Below the pieces are notes generated by a model. The model ran no database searches and was not told the DNA's origin. It saw nothing but the letters and a program-made list of their open reading frames with translations. A DNA stretch of 64,000 bases from Roseburia sp. (GTDB taxonomy: Bacteria > Bacillota > Clostridia > Christensenellales > Pumilibacteraceae), in the NCBI GenBank assembly GCA_023665905.1, contig JAMPDA010000004.1:1-64000 (forward strand). The letters are read 5' to 3'. Shown here piece after piece: positions 27,041-34,555 of the stretch. Each line of letters begins with the position of its first letter. Within the stretch, counting starts at the first letter, position 1. Both the position numbers and the translations under genes were made by a program.

Positions 27041-28888
27041 CTACCTTAAATAATCGGTAACGTCTTCGTCGATGTGCGTTGTTCCGACGTCTTCTACGCT
27101 TGCTCCCTTCAATGCGCGTTCTGCGCTTATTCTTTCAATACTTTTGACTTTGCCGTCTTCGATAACCACCCGATAGATGTACTGCTCGCCGTTGCTCGTT
27201 ACGACGCCGACATAACTGTTGGCATAAGTGTCATATTCGCGATCATTATAATCATATGTAAACTTATCGAATTGGCTTGCGATCTCGGCAAAATCGCCGT
27301 ATATCGAACCGAACGACGGCGCCGCGCAAGCTGTGAGATCACTCCAAACATAGTCGTATTCTTCCCAATCAGCCGTTTGAGAGTACCAGTTCCCGCCGTC
27401 CTTATACGTGATCTTCGCGGAATTACCTTCGCTCGAAATTTTTAATTCGGCGTACGTGTCGCCTTCGCGCATAATTGTTTTGCGCTCGCCTAACTCGCCT
27501 AAATTGTTGTCCCAATACCTTGCCGTGTAATTAGTGATATCGGAAAGATCGAAGGCGGCAGCCCACGCCTCTGCCGACGCGACCGTGTGTTCATTTACGT
27601 TATCGTCAAGCTCCGCTATATAAGCATCAAGCTCCGTCATCAGCGCCGCATCGGGCGTAAACGCGGCTACATTGCCGAAATCCTTGATCTCGATGCTGCC
27701 TTTACTCCATACACGTTCTCCGTCTTCCTCCCACTCTGCGCCGCTGCGAATTTTTACGATAGTCCCGTTATCGACGTCGAACTCGAAATACAGATCCTTT
27801 AACTGATCCGCCATTTCGACAAAGTCGGAAGACATCAGCTTCAGATATTCCGCAGACGCCTTAAATCCCGTTTCGGTCTTTTCGAATGAAAAATAGTAGT
27901 AGTTGAGTATATCGAAATAGTCACCGATAACAACATCAAACAATGCGTCGTTCCAAGCCGAATATTCGTAGTATTGACTGCCGTAGTTGAAATCATCATC
28001 CGTTTCTACTTGTTTGTAATTCGTCATTACGTTCCAAGAGGAATTCCCGAAATAACTCCCGCGACCGAACGCTCGATCGCCGCGTTTTACGTATATATTA
28101 TCAAACGCCGCCGCTTCGCCGTCATCGTCATCGTCGTCGTCCTCCACGAGCTGCATTTCGTCGCCGACTTTTTTGTAGCGTATCCATTCGCCGTACTTCA
28201 TGCGCGCCGAATCGGAGCTCGTTTCGACAACATCGGTTTCTATTTCTCTTGTCAAAATAAACTCAAGATCCGCAGCGCTTGTGCCGCCGTCGGGCATATA
28301 TTCGCTGAATTCCTGCTCGTCTTCGGTGATCTCGATGACGCAGTTGGCGTATTTCGATCCGTCGATGAAAGAATCGCGATAGCTTTTTGTAAGGTACTCC
28401 CCGTTTTCCGGACGCGGCGAGTAGTATTTGAACGTGCCGTCGTTGTATTCTATCATGTAAGCCTTAAACGTGCTGTCGTAGGCGCCGTCGGCGGAAGCGC
28501 TGACGCCGCCGTCATCTTCTTCTTCCGTAAATTTTACGCAGTTGTATTTGACGTCGATCGCGGTAGCGGTCTTAACGTTCGCTTCGTCCGACAAACCGAG
28601 CGCGCTTATGCTCGACGCGGGTAATGTCCCTTTGCTGTCGTAGCCTACATACTCGCCGTTGAGTTCGTTCTCAAAGAACGCTTCGACCGCATCCGCCTCA
28701 TTCGAATATGTCGCGCTCGACACCGCGCCGATAAACGTGTCTACTGCTGTTGCAACGGGAATAGGCTTTGCGCCCTCCGGAATGTCGTCGCCGCCCTTAT
28801 CGCCTTTGCCGCAAGCCGCGACGGAAAGCGACAGTGCGGCGGTGAGCGCCGCGCAGCCGACTGCCGCAAAAATCTTTTTTGCTTTCAT
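27041..28888 (-). CDS. Large surface lipoprotein with a probably phase-variable promoter
   Basis: A 615-residue secreted lipoprotein. The signal peptide ends in SVAAC with lipid-carrying Cys26, followed by a Gly/Asp linker. The mature part is acidic, rich in Tyr, Asp and Glu, with an Asp run (VEDDDDDDDGEAA) near 250 encoded by GAC/GAT repeats. No known domain is recognised; it may be a substrate-binding or adhesive protein. AGGAG lies 10 bases before the ATG. The most striking point is upstream: the promoter spacer holds ten consecutive G residues (see 28921-28950), so expression is probably switched on and off by slippage. Confidence 0.8.
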   Translation of the reverse strand: MKAKKIFAAVGCAALTAALSLSVAACGKGDKGGDDIPEGAKPIPVATAVDTFIGAVSSATYSNEADAVEAFFENELNGEYVGYDSKGTLPASSISALGLSDEANVKTATAIDVKYNCVKFTEEEDDGGVSASADGAYDSTFKAYMIEYNDGTFKYYSPRPENGEYLTKSYRDSFIDGSKYANCVIEITEDEQEFSEYMPDGGTSAADLEFILTREIETDVVETSSDSARMKYGEWIRYKKVGDEMQLVEDDDDDDDGEAAAFDNIYVKRGDRAFGRGSYFGNSSWNVMTNYKQVETDDDFNYGSQYYEYSAWNDALFDVVIGDYFDILNYYYFSFEKTETGFKASAEYLKLMSSDFVEMADQLKDLYFEFDVDNGTIVKIRSGAEWEEDGERVWSKGSIEIKDFGNVAAFTPDAALMTELDAYIAELDDNVNEHTVASAEAWAAAFDLSDITNYTARYWDNNLGELGERKTIMREGDTYAELKISSEGNSAKITYKDGGNWYSQTADWEEYDYVWSDLTACAAPSFGSIYGDFAEIASQFDKFTYDYNDREYDTYANSYVGVVTSNGEQYIYRVVIEDGKVKSIERISAERALKGASVEDVGTTHIDEDVTDYLR

Positions 28889-28920
28889 AAAAAGTATCTC
28901 CTTTTGTAGTTTTCAAAATC

Positions 28921-28950
28921 AGTATATAGTGTTCCCCCCCCCCGTGTCAA
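28921..28950 (-). promoter_or_regulatory. Promoter with a G10 homopolymer in its spacer
   Basis: Read on the minus strand: -35 TTGACA (28945-28950), an 18-bp spacer made of C, ten G, then AACACTA, and -10 TATACT (28921-28926). Both hexamers are near consensus. Loss of one G would give the ideal 17-bp spacing, and other changes would weaken it, as known for the porA promoter of Neisseria meningitidis. It reads into the lipoprotein gene at 28888. Confidence 0.75.
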
Positions 28951-29009
28951 GCACATTGGGGTGGTTTGTAAAAATTTTATATTATTTTTTGAAGATACAA
29001 CGGCACACT

Positions 29010-29108
29010 TCATTCCCGGGGTGGTGCCACGAAAAAACCGATTGCGTATGCCCACCGGGAATGCCCGCGGACTGCGCGGGCGACCTTTGCGCTCCGCGCA
29101 AGCGGTTA
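29010..29108. repeat. tRNA-derived palindromic repeat, copy 1 (left border of the AT-rich islet)
   Basis: It begins with a sequence like the 3' end of the tRNA-Glu gene (ATTCCCGG, then GGTGGTGCCACGAAAA) and half of its terminator (CCGATTGC). It continues with two perfect hairpins, GCCCGCG/CGCGGGC and TTGCGC/GCGCAA. The second half (CACCGGGAAT to GCGGTTA) recurs at 30304 and 30492. Confidence 0.75.
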
Positions 29109-29324
29109 TGACATTCATCGAATTTATGTCGAAAATACAAATATTGTCTATTTCAAAAACTGCTAACGCGGCACGTGTATTGTCAATTTCTGTTTCACGC
29201 ATTTTATGTCGTCAAAATATTTGCATATCATCCCATATTAAAAGCATTGAAATCAAAGGCTCAAAATACAGATGACAAATGATATGGCGTTTTATATCAC
29301 TTGCAAAATATTACAGTAAAAGTA

Positions 29325-29353
29325 TTGATTTTTGTTTCGAGATATGTTATAGT
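29325..29353 (+). promoter_or_regulatory. Sigma-A promoter of the structured RNA
   Basis: -35 TTGATT (29325-29330), 17-bp spacer, -10 TATAGT (29348-29353). The predicted start, about 29360, is exactly the first base of the RNA's 15-bp closing stem. Confidence 0.65.
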
Positions 29354-29359
29354 AATTTA

Positions 29360-29557
29360 GCGAAACAATTCTTATAGTCCTATTGGGAGTACGGGCTTTT
29401 TATTTTTAACAGATATCTTTTCTACACCCATTTTGAATTTGGTAAAAATGCAAATTCCATTTATGTGGGTGTGGTAATTCCGTACTACGTAAGAATTGTT
29501 TCGCGACAGTCGGAGTTTGCGTTTTTCGTGCGCTACTTCGGTTGGCGCATTTTTTTA
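29360..29557 (+). ncRNA. Candidate structured RNA with a nested long-range stem and its own terminator
   Basis: About 198 bases. P1 is a perfect 15-bp stem GCGAAACAATTCTTA (29360-29374) with 29490-29504. P2 is AGTACGG (29388-29394) with CCGTACT (29480-29486). P3 is ACACCCA (29424-29430) with TGGGTGT (29466-29472). P4 is GAATTTG (29435-29441) with CAAATTC (29451-29457). All four nest without conflict. A promoter ends just before P1 and a terminator with TTTTTTTT closes the unit at 29557. It could be a free small RNA of the 6S-like rod shape, or a leader that controls the two small genes whose ribosome site starts six bases later. No known family is matched. Confidence 0.65.
29529..29557 (+). 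terminator. Terminator of the structured RNA, directly before a ribosome site
   Basis: TGCGC (29529-29533) pairs with GCGCA (29545-29549); the apex can form a C-TTCG-G tetraloop and the hairpin is followed by eight T. The AGGAGG of the next gene starts at 29563. Confidence 0.8.
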
Positions 29558-29573
29558 TTTTCAGGAGGTATAT

Positions 29574-29780
29574 ATGGAAAACAAACTAATCACCACTAAT
29601 GAAATTGCCGACACGCTAATAAATTTAAGCGCGCATACAGGTATTTGCGATGAAAGAACTGCTATCGGCTTAAAGTCTTCGCAAAAGAAAAACATTTTAA
29701 AATCAAGTAAAGAAGGGTCTTTTAGCGATTTTACAAATGAAATTAAAAAAAGACAAACAAAGAAAAATTGGGAGGATTAA
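29574..29780 (+). CDS. Small hypothetical protein of the AT-rich islet
   Basis: A 68-residue soluble, charged protein (MENKLITTNEIADTLINLS...) with no recognised motif; its C-terminal half is strongly basic. A very strong AGGAGG lies at 29563-29568, 5 bases before the ATG, so this start is firm. It sits 17 bases after the T-run of the structured RNA's terminator, so its transcription needs read-through of that terminator. The next gene follows after 3 bases. AT-rich codon use differs from neighbouring housekeeping genes. Confidence 0.65.
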   Translation: MENKLITTNEIADTLINLSAHTGICDERTAIGLKSSQKKNILKSSKEGSFSDFTNEIKKRQTKKNWED

Positions 29781-29783
29781 ACA

Positions 29784-30251
29784 ATGACTATCCAAGAAGC
29801 CGAAAATATTTATAATCAAGACGTTGCAAACTATATAGAACAGCACGAAAAAGCTTGCAAAAAGCAGAGCCGCATTTATATTATTATTGGCGCTGTACTT
29901 CTTCTAATTAGTTTAATATTGATTATAATAGGATTTGCAAATAAAAGCGACTCAATCGGGATTATATTTGCAAAAGTCTATGGTATAGGCACAATACCGA
30001 TAGGCTTAGTCTTCGTATTATTATTGCCGAAACTGATACAGAAATCAATAAAAAAAGGTCCGACCAGTTTTTTACCGCAAATAAAAAATTTATATTTCAA
30101 TTATTTAAAATGCGAGGATATGAGCAAAGACGAAAAAGATTTCTATAAAGAAAAATTAGAAGATATACGAAATATGGAACTTGTCAACGCCGTGCATCGC
30201 GCGTCAGCCGCCGCTTCGACAGCTATTATGTTTAGTACTCTAAAAAAATAA
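29784..30251 (+). CDS. Small membrane protein of the AT-rich islet
   Basis: A 155-residue protein: an N-terminal amphipathic helix (about 1-27), two membrane helices (about 29-50 and 62-83), then a cytoplasmic charged helical domain ending VHRASAAASTAIMFSTLKK. No family recognised. GGAGGA overlaps the end of the upstream 68-codon gene, so both are translated together. The two-gene unit with its structured RNA lies between repeat copies 1 and 2 beside tRNA-Glu and looks like an inserted cassette. Confidence 0.7.
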   Translation: MTIQEAENIYNQDVANYIEQHEKACKKQSRIYIIIGAVLLLISLILIIIGFANKSDSIGIIFAKVYGIGTIPIGLVFVLLLPKLIQKSIKKGPTSFLPQIKNLYFNYLKCEDMSKDEKDFYKEKLEDIRNMELVNAVHRASAAASTAIMFSTLKK

Positions 30252-30303
30252 TTTGATACCTAATTACTAAAAATAAGAGTTTTGAAATCGCTTATAATAT
30301 CCT

Positions 30304-30678
30304 CACCGGGAATGCCCGCGGACTGCGCGGGCGACCTTTGCGCTCCGCGCAAGCGGTTAGCGAACCTGCGCCCAAACGTCTGCTCTACGCACTGTGCTTC
30401 CCTTTCTTTTACAATGTAAATATATTCTTCGGCTTTGCTTTGGGCGCTTCATTCTCGGGGTGGTGCCACGAAAAAACCGATTGCGTATGCCCACCGGGAA
30501 TGCCCGCGGACTGCGCGGGCGACCTTTGCGCTCCGCGCAAGCGGTTAGCGAACCTGCGCCCAAACGTCTGCTCTACGCACTGTGCTTCCCTTTCTTTTAC
30601 AATGTAAATATATTCTTCGGCTTTGCTTTGGGCGCTTCATTCTCGGGGTGGTGCCACGAAAAAACCGATTGCGTATGC
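30304..30678. repeat. Tandem duplication of a 188-bp unit next to tRNA-Glu
   Basis: Units at 30304-30491 and 30492-30678 are essentially identical. Each starts with CACCGGGAATGCCCGCGG and the two hairpins seen at 29050-29108, continues with about 90 bases containing TTACAATGTAAATATATTC, and ends with the tRNA-3'-end-like words GGGGTGGTGCCACG and CCGATTGCGTATGC. The last unit runs straight into the tRNA terminator. Open frames across it are by-products of the repeat and are not called. Confidence 0.85.
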
Positions 30679-30688
30679 AATCGGTTTT
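30659..30688 (-). terminator. Terminator of tRNA-Glu
   Basis: On the minus strand AAAACCGATTGC, loop ATAC, GCAATCGGTTTTTT: a 12-bp stem ending in T residues, three bases after the tRNA 3' end. Part of it is copied in the repeats at 29010 and 30304-30678. Confidence 0.85.
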
Positions 30689-30690
30689 CG

Positions 30691-30765
30691 TGGCACCACC
30701 ACCGGGAATCGAACCCGGGTCTTCGGCGTGAGAGGCCAACGTCCTAACCTCTAGACTATAGTGGC
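30691..30765 (-). tRNA. tRNA-Glu (anticodon CTC)
   Basis: The 75 bases fold into a full cloverleaf: acceptor GCCACTA with TGGTGGT, D-stem GTCT/GGAC, anticodon stem TTGGC/GCCGA around loop CTCTCAC (anticodon CTC, reading GAG), variable loop AGAC, T-stem CCGGG/CCCGG with TTCGATT, discriminator G and an encoded CCA. Transcribed from the minus strand and followed by its own terminator. Confidence 0.93.
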
Positions 30766-30874
30766 TCAAAGCTTTATAATTATATCATGCATAAACGAAT
30801 AAAGCAACCGTTTTTTCGGCGTTTGCGAAAAATTTTTAACAGCGGACATCTTTGCGCATGCTTATCGCAAAAGC

Positions 30875-30906
30875 AAAGCGGCTCGACATCTCGAACCGCT
30901 TTTTTA
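30875..30906. terminator. Terminator after clpX
   Basis: AAAGCGGCTCGA and TCGAACCGCTTTTTT form a near-perfect stem around CATC. It lies about 20 bases after the clpX stop codon and has T/A runs suited to both directions. Confidence 0.75.
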
Positions 30907-30927
30907 CACAACGGTATTTTAATGGGG

Positions 30928-32226
30928 TTATGCCGCGTCCTTGATGACTTTCGGCGGCTTGCCGTCCTGTATCGTTTCCGACGTAATGATTATCTTTTTG
31001 ATGGTCTTGTCGGAAGGAACTTTATACATTATGTCGAGCATTGCGTTTTCCACTATCGTGCGCAAGCCGCGCGCGCCGGTGTGCAACGCTATCGCTTTAT
31101 CCGCGATAGCCGACAAAGCGGTGCTGTCGAACTCGAGCTGCACGCCGTCGAGGTCGAGCAGTTTGACGTACTGCTTGACGATAGCGTTTTTCGGCTCGGT
31201 GAGAACGCGCACCAAGTCCTCGGACTTGAGGTCTTTCAAAGCGACCGTCACGGGCACGCGCCCGACAAGCTCGGGGATCAAGCCGAACTTGATGAGGTCC
31301 TGCGGTTGGACCTGCGGAAGAATTGCGTCGGGGTCCGTGGCGTCGCTGTGCAACGTTCCGCCGAAGCCGATCCGCGTCTTGCCCAAGCGGTCGGACACGA
31401 TCTTGTCCAGACCGACAAAGGCGCCGCCGAGGATAAACAGCACGTTCGTGGTGTCCATGTGGATAAATTCCTGCTGCGGATGCTTGCGACCGCCGTTGGG
31501 CGGTATGCTCGACACCGTGCTCTCTATTATTTTAAGCAGCGATTGCTGTACGCCCTCGCCCGACACGTCGCGAGTTATGGACACGTTTTCGCTTTTGCGC
31601 GCGATCTTGTCCACCTCGTCGATATAGATTATTCCGCGCTCCGCCGCCGCTATATCGTAGTCGGCGTTCTTTATAAGGCGCAATAGGATATTTTCCACGT
31701 CCTCGCCGACATAGCCGGCTTCGGTGAGCGTGGTCGCGTCCACCATTGCGAACGGAACGTTGAGAATTTTCGACAGTGTTTGCGCGAGCAGCGTTTTGCC
31801 GCAGCCGGACGGGCCGAACATCAAAATATTGCTCTTGTTGAGTTCCACGCCGTCGCCGCTATTGTTACGCTCGGCTACGGTGCGCTCGTCGTCGCGATTT
31901 CTCGCGTTCTGCGGCATATTGCGCAGGTTGTAGTTTACTCGCTTGTAGTGGTTGTATACCGCAACCGACAAAACACGCTTCGCCTCGTCCTGACCGATTA
32001 TATATTTGTCCAGCTCGGTTTTGAGCTGTTCGGGCGGCAAGAGCGCAACTTTATCGGGGGTCGGCTCGGCGGACTGTTCCGCGAGCTGATCCCTGCATAT
32101 CGCCACGCACTCGTTGCATATATAAACACCGTCGCCGGGCGCGGCTATAAGATGCTCGACTTTCGCTTCGGGCTTGCCACAAAACGAGCAATGCGGTTCG
32201 TCGTTTTCGATATTTCTTTTTGCCAT
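30928..32226 (-). CDS. clpX: ClpX, ATP-dependent unfoldase of the ClpXP protease
   Basis: A 432-residue AAA+ protein. The N-terminal zinc domain uses Cys13, Cys16, Cys37 and Cys40. Walker A GPSGCGKT is at 138-145, Walker [10 protein letters not shown] near 197, and the substrate pore loop AGYVGED near 165. ClpX unfolds tagged proteins and feeds them into ClpP, whose gene is 21 bases upstream. Complete and normal in length. Third gene of the tig-clpP-clpX operon, ending in the hairpin at 30875-30906. Confidence 0.97.
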   Translation of the reverse strand: MAKRNIENDEPHCSFCGKPEAKVEHLIAAPGDGVYICNECVAICRDQLAEQSAEPTPDKVALLPPEQLKTELDKYIIGQDEAKRVLSVAVYNHYKRVNYNLRNMPQNARNRDDERTVAERNNSGDGVELNKSNILMFGPSGCGKTLLAQTLSKILNVPFAMVDATTLTEAGYVGEDVENILLRLIKNADYDIAAAERGIIYIDEVDKIARKSENVSITRDVSGEGVQQSLLKIIESTVSSIPPNGGRKHPQQEFIHMDTTNVLFILGGAFVGLDKIVSDRLGKTRIGFGGTLHSDATDPDAILPQVQPQDLIKFGLIPELVGRVPVTVALKDLKSEDLVRVLTEPKNAIVKQYVKLLDLDGVQLEFDSTALSAIADKAIALHTGARGLRTIVENAMLDIMYKVPSDKTIKKIIITSETIQDGKPPKVIKDAA

Positions 32227-32247
32227 TAAATACGGGATCTCCTTTTG

Positions 32248-32856
32248 CTACGCGCGCTTATCGACAATGCCGTCGATAATGCCGTACGCTTTCGCCTCTT
32301 CGGCAAACATGTAATGATCGCGGTCTACGTCGCGCTCTATCTTTTCGAGCGGCTGATTGCAGTTGCGCGCGAGTATTGCGTTCATGCGTTTTTTGACGCG
32401 GATAATATGCTCCGCGGTTATTGCGATGTCGCTCGCCTGTCCCTGCGCGCCGCCCGATGGCTGATGTATCATGATCTCGCTGTTGGGAAGCGCGAAACGC
32501 TTGCCCTTGGCGCCGCTCGACAGCAGGAACGCGCCCATGGACGCCGCCATGCCGACGCAGATAGTTTCCACGTCGCACTTGATGTAGTTCATGGTGTCGT
32601 ATATTGCCATGCCCGCGGTGACCGATCCGCCCGGGCTGTTTATATACAGCGATATGTCTTTGTCCTCGCCCTTGCTCTCGAGATACATCAACTGCGCGAC
32701 CACGAGGTCGGCGGTGACGTCGGTCACTTCGCCGGTCAAAAACACCACGCGGTCTTCGAGTAACCGCGAAAATATGTCGTACGAACGCTCGCCGCGGTTC
32801 GTTTGTTCAACGACCATAGGAACTAAGTCGTTCTTTATGTTTCCCCAATTTCTCAT
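32248..32856 (-). CDS. clpP: ClpP, proteolytic subunit
   Basis: A 202-residue serine protease that forms tetradecameric chambers. Catalytic Ser106 lies in [11 protein letters not shown] and His131 in [10 protein letters not shown]; the Asp is expected near 180 ([13 protein letters not shown]). The N-terminal [21 protein letters not shown] is typical of mature ClpP. It stands between trigger factor and clpX, the common Firmicutes order. Confidence 0.97.
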   Translation of the reverse strand: MRNWGNIKNDLVPMVVEQTNRGERSYDIFSRLLEDRVVFLTGEVTDVTADLVVAQLMYLESKGEDKDISLYINSPGGSVTAGMAIYDTMNYIKCDVETICVGMAASMGAFLLSSGAKGKRFALPNSEIMIHQPSGGAQGQASDIAITAEHIIRVKKRMNAILARNCNQPLEKIERDVDRDHYMFAEEAKAYGIIDGIVDKRA

Positions 32857-32920
32857 AGCGCTCTCCTATTTATTTTATGCGCAAGATCATTCTGCCTTTC
32901 TGCCTTTCTGCCGGTTCCGC

Positions 32921-34378
32921 TTATTCTGCCGCTTCGGGCTTTTTTGCGGTCGGTTTCTTGGCGGCGGGCTTTTTGGCTGCCGGCTCTTTTTTCTCCGCCG
33001 GTTCTTTATCCGCGGACTTTGCCGCCGCCGGTTTTTTCGCCGCGGGCTTTTTTGCCGCGGGTTTTGCCGCCGGCTCCTGCTTATTCGCGTCGTCCTTATC
33101 GAGAACGAACTCGTTGGAAGTTAGCAACAGGTCGAAGAACTTATCCGTCAATATCTCGTTTGCCGCGAACTCCTCTACCGATCCGCCGCGGTGCCCGACT
33201 TCGTGCTCGAGTTCATGACGCACCGAATCGTCCTTGAGTTTTTCCGCGATCTCGTCCTCGGAAACGCTCAGCTTTTCCGCTTCTATGATAGCGCGCATTA
33301 CCTGACGGATCTTGACATTGCGCTCGGCAGGCTCGCGACGGTCGGCGCGGAACTGCGCCACGGACGAGTTGCTGTACTTGAGATAGTCCTCTGGCTTGAT
33401 GCCGTAATGCGACATCTGGTGCTCGAACTCCGCGTACATTCTGTCAACTTCCGCGTTGACGATCTTTTCGGGGACTTTGCACTCCGCATTGTCTGCGACC
33501 GCTTTCATCACCGCGTCGATGCGCTCGTTGCGCTCGCGGCTCTTGGCGGCTTTTTGCATGTCCTCGACAAGGCCCTTTTTGTACTCGTCTACCGTTTCGT
33601 ACTTGCTGTGCTCTTTTACGAACTCGTCGTTGAGCTCGGGAACTTCCTCGACGCGCACCTCGTTGACTTTGACGTGGAATACGGCGTCCTTGCCCTTAAG
33701 CTCCTCGGCATGATACTCGTCGGGGAACTTGACTTTTACGTCGCGCTCCTCGCCGGCTACCGCGCCTATGAGCCCGTCCTCGAAGCCGGGAATGAACGCA
33801 TTGCTGCCGAGCTTGAGTTCGTGGTTTTCGGCTTTGCCGCCTGCAAACTCCTTGCCGTCCACCGTGCCGACATAGTCTATGACGGTGACGTCGCCGTTTT
33901 CGGCGGCTTTATCGGTCTTGACGAGCCTCGACGCGCGGTGGAGCTCCGCGTCGATGCGCGCAGCCACATCCTCGTCGCTTACATTATACTCAATCTTCGG
34001 CAATTTAATACCTTTGTAATCGCCGAGCTTGACCTCGGGATAGAGCGTTACGGTTATGGAAAACGCGAACGCCGCGCCGTCCTCCGGCTTTTCGAAAGAC
34101 ACGTCGGGCGAGCCGAACGTTTCCAATTCGGGATGTTTGGAAAGCTCCTCCGAATACGCGCGGTTGATGCAGAAATCGACGGCGGCGTCGAAGAACACGC
34201 CCTGACCGTAGTGCATTTCTATCATTCTGCGCGACGCCTTGCCCGGGCGGAAGCCGGGAATTTTATAGCGCTTTTTGGTGCGGTTGTAAGCGTTTTCGAG
34301 CTCGCTTTCCCACTCTGCGTTGTCGAGAGATATTTTGAATATCGCCTGCGATTCTTTTTTCTCAAAAGTAGATTTCAT
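32921..34378 (-). CDS. tig: Trigger factor with an Ala/Lys/Pro-rich C-terminal tail
   Basis: A 485-residue ribosome-bound chaperone and peptidyl-prolyl isomerase. The ribosome-binding signature FRPGKASRRMIE is near 45, the FKBP-like domain (DVTVIDYVGTVDGKEFAGG...) covers about 150-240, and the helical chaperone domain follows. The last 55 or so residues are a repetitive AAKKPA/EPAAKK tail absent from typical family members of about 430 residues; it resembles histone H1-like tails. The ATG at 34378 is set by GGAGGAG 4 bases upstream; a longer frame starts before the promoter. The promoter is at 34425-34453. Confidence 0.95.
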   Translation of the reverse strand: MKSTFEKKESQAIFKISLDNAEWESELENAYNRTKKRYKIPGFRPGKASRRMIEMHYGQGVFFDAAVDFCINRAYSEELSKHPELETFGSPDVSFEKPEDGAAFAFSITVTLYPEVKLGDYKGIKLPKIEYNVSDEDVAARIDAELHRASRLVKTDKAAENGDVTVIDYVGTVDGKEFAGGKAENHELKLGSNAFIPGFEDGLIGAVAGEERDVKVKFPDEYHAEELKGKDAVFHVKVNEVRVEEVPELNDEFVKEHSKYETVDEYKKGLVEDMQKAAKSRERNERIDAVMKAVADNAECKVPEKIVNAEVDRMYAEFEHQMSHYGIKPEDYLKYSNSSVAQFRADRREPAERNVKIRQVMRAIIEAEKLSVSEDEIAEKLKDDSVRHELEHEVGHRGGSVEEFAANEILTDKFFDLLLTSNEFVLDKDDANKQEPAAKPAAKKPAAKKPAAAKSADKEPAEKKEPAAKKPAAKKPTAKKPEAAE

Positions 34379-34424
34379 GTACTCCTCCAAATGTGTACGT
34401 GACTTTGCAATACGCAACTTTACT

Positions 34425-34453
34425 ATTTTATCATTATAAGTTGCGGTTGTCAA
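34425..34453 (-). promoter_or_regulatory. Sigma-A promoter of tig-clpP-clpX
   Basis: -35 TTGACA (34448-34453), 17-bp spacer, -10 TAAAAT (34425-34430). No CIRCE or CtsR-type operator was recognised around it. Confidence 0.8.
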
Positions 34454-34506
34454 TCTTTTACAGCCCGTTTTCACATTTATCCGTATTCACCCTTGCCGTA
34501 AAACCG

Positions 34507-34535
34507 TTTACAAAATGCCGACACTGTGGTAAAAT
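34507..34535 (+). promoter_or_regulatory. Sigma-A promoter of rqcH
   Basis: -35 TTTACA (34507-34512), 17-bp spacer, -10 TAAAAT (34530-34535). It is divergent from the tig promoter 50 bases away. Confidence 0.65.
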
Positions 34536-34555
34536 ATCCTCGAGAGGAACAGAAA

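Noticed and set aside
29010..29060. A second tRNA gene suggested by the tRNA-like 3' end
   Set aside because: Only the T-arm/acceptor 3' part is present; no D-arm, anticodon arm or 5' acceptor strand can be found. It is a partial copy.
29360..29504. Terminal inverted repeats of an insertion sequence
   Set aside because: The 15-bp arms could be read so, but no transposase is present, no target duplication is seen, and the inner nested complementarities together with promoter and terminator fit an RNA better.
30338..30769. Several overlapping frames in the region before tRNA-Glu
   Set aside because: They are translations of the 188-bp tandem repeat and of the tRNA itself, repeat the same peptide twice, and lack ribosome sites.
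33191..34402. A 403-codon frame antisense to trigger factor
   Set aside because: The sense strand encodes a complete trigger factor with promoter and ribosome site; the antisense product matches nothing recognisable.
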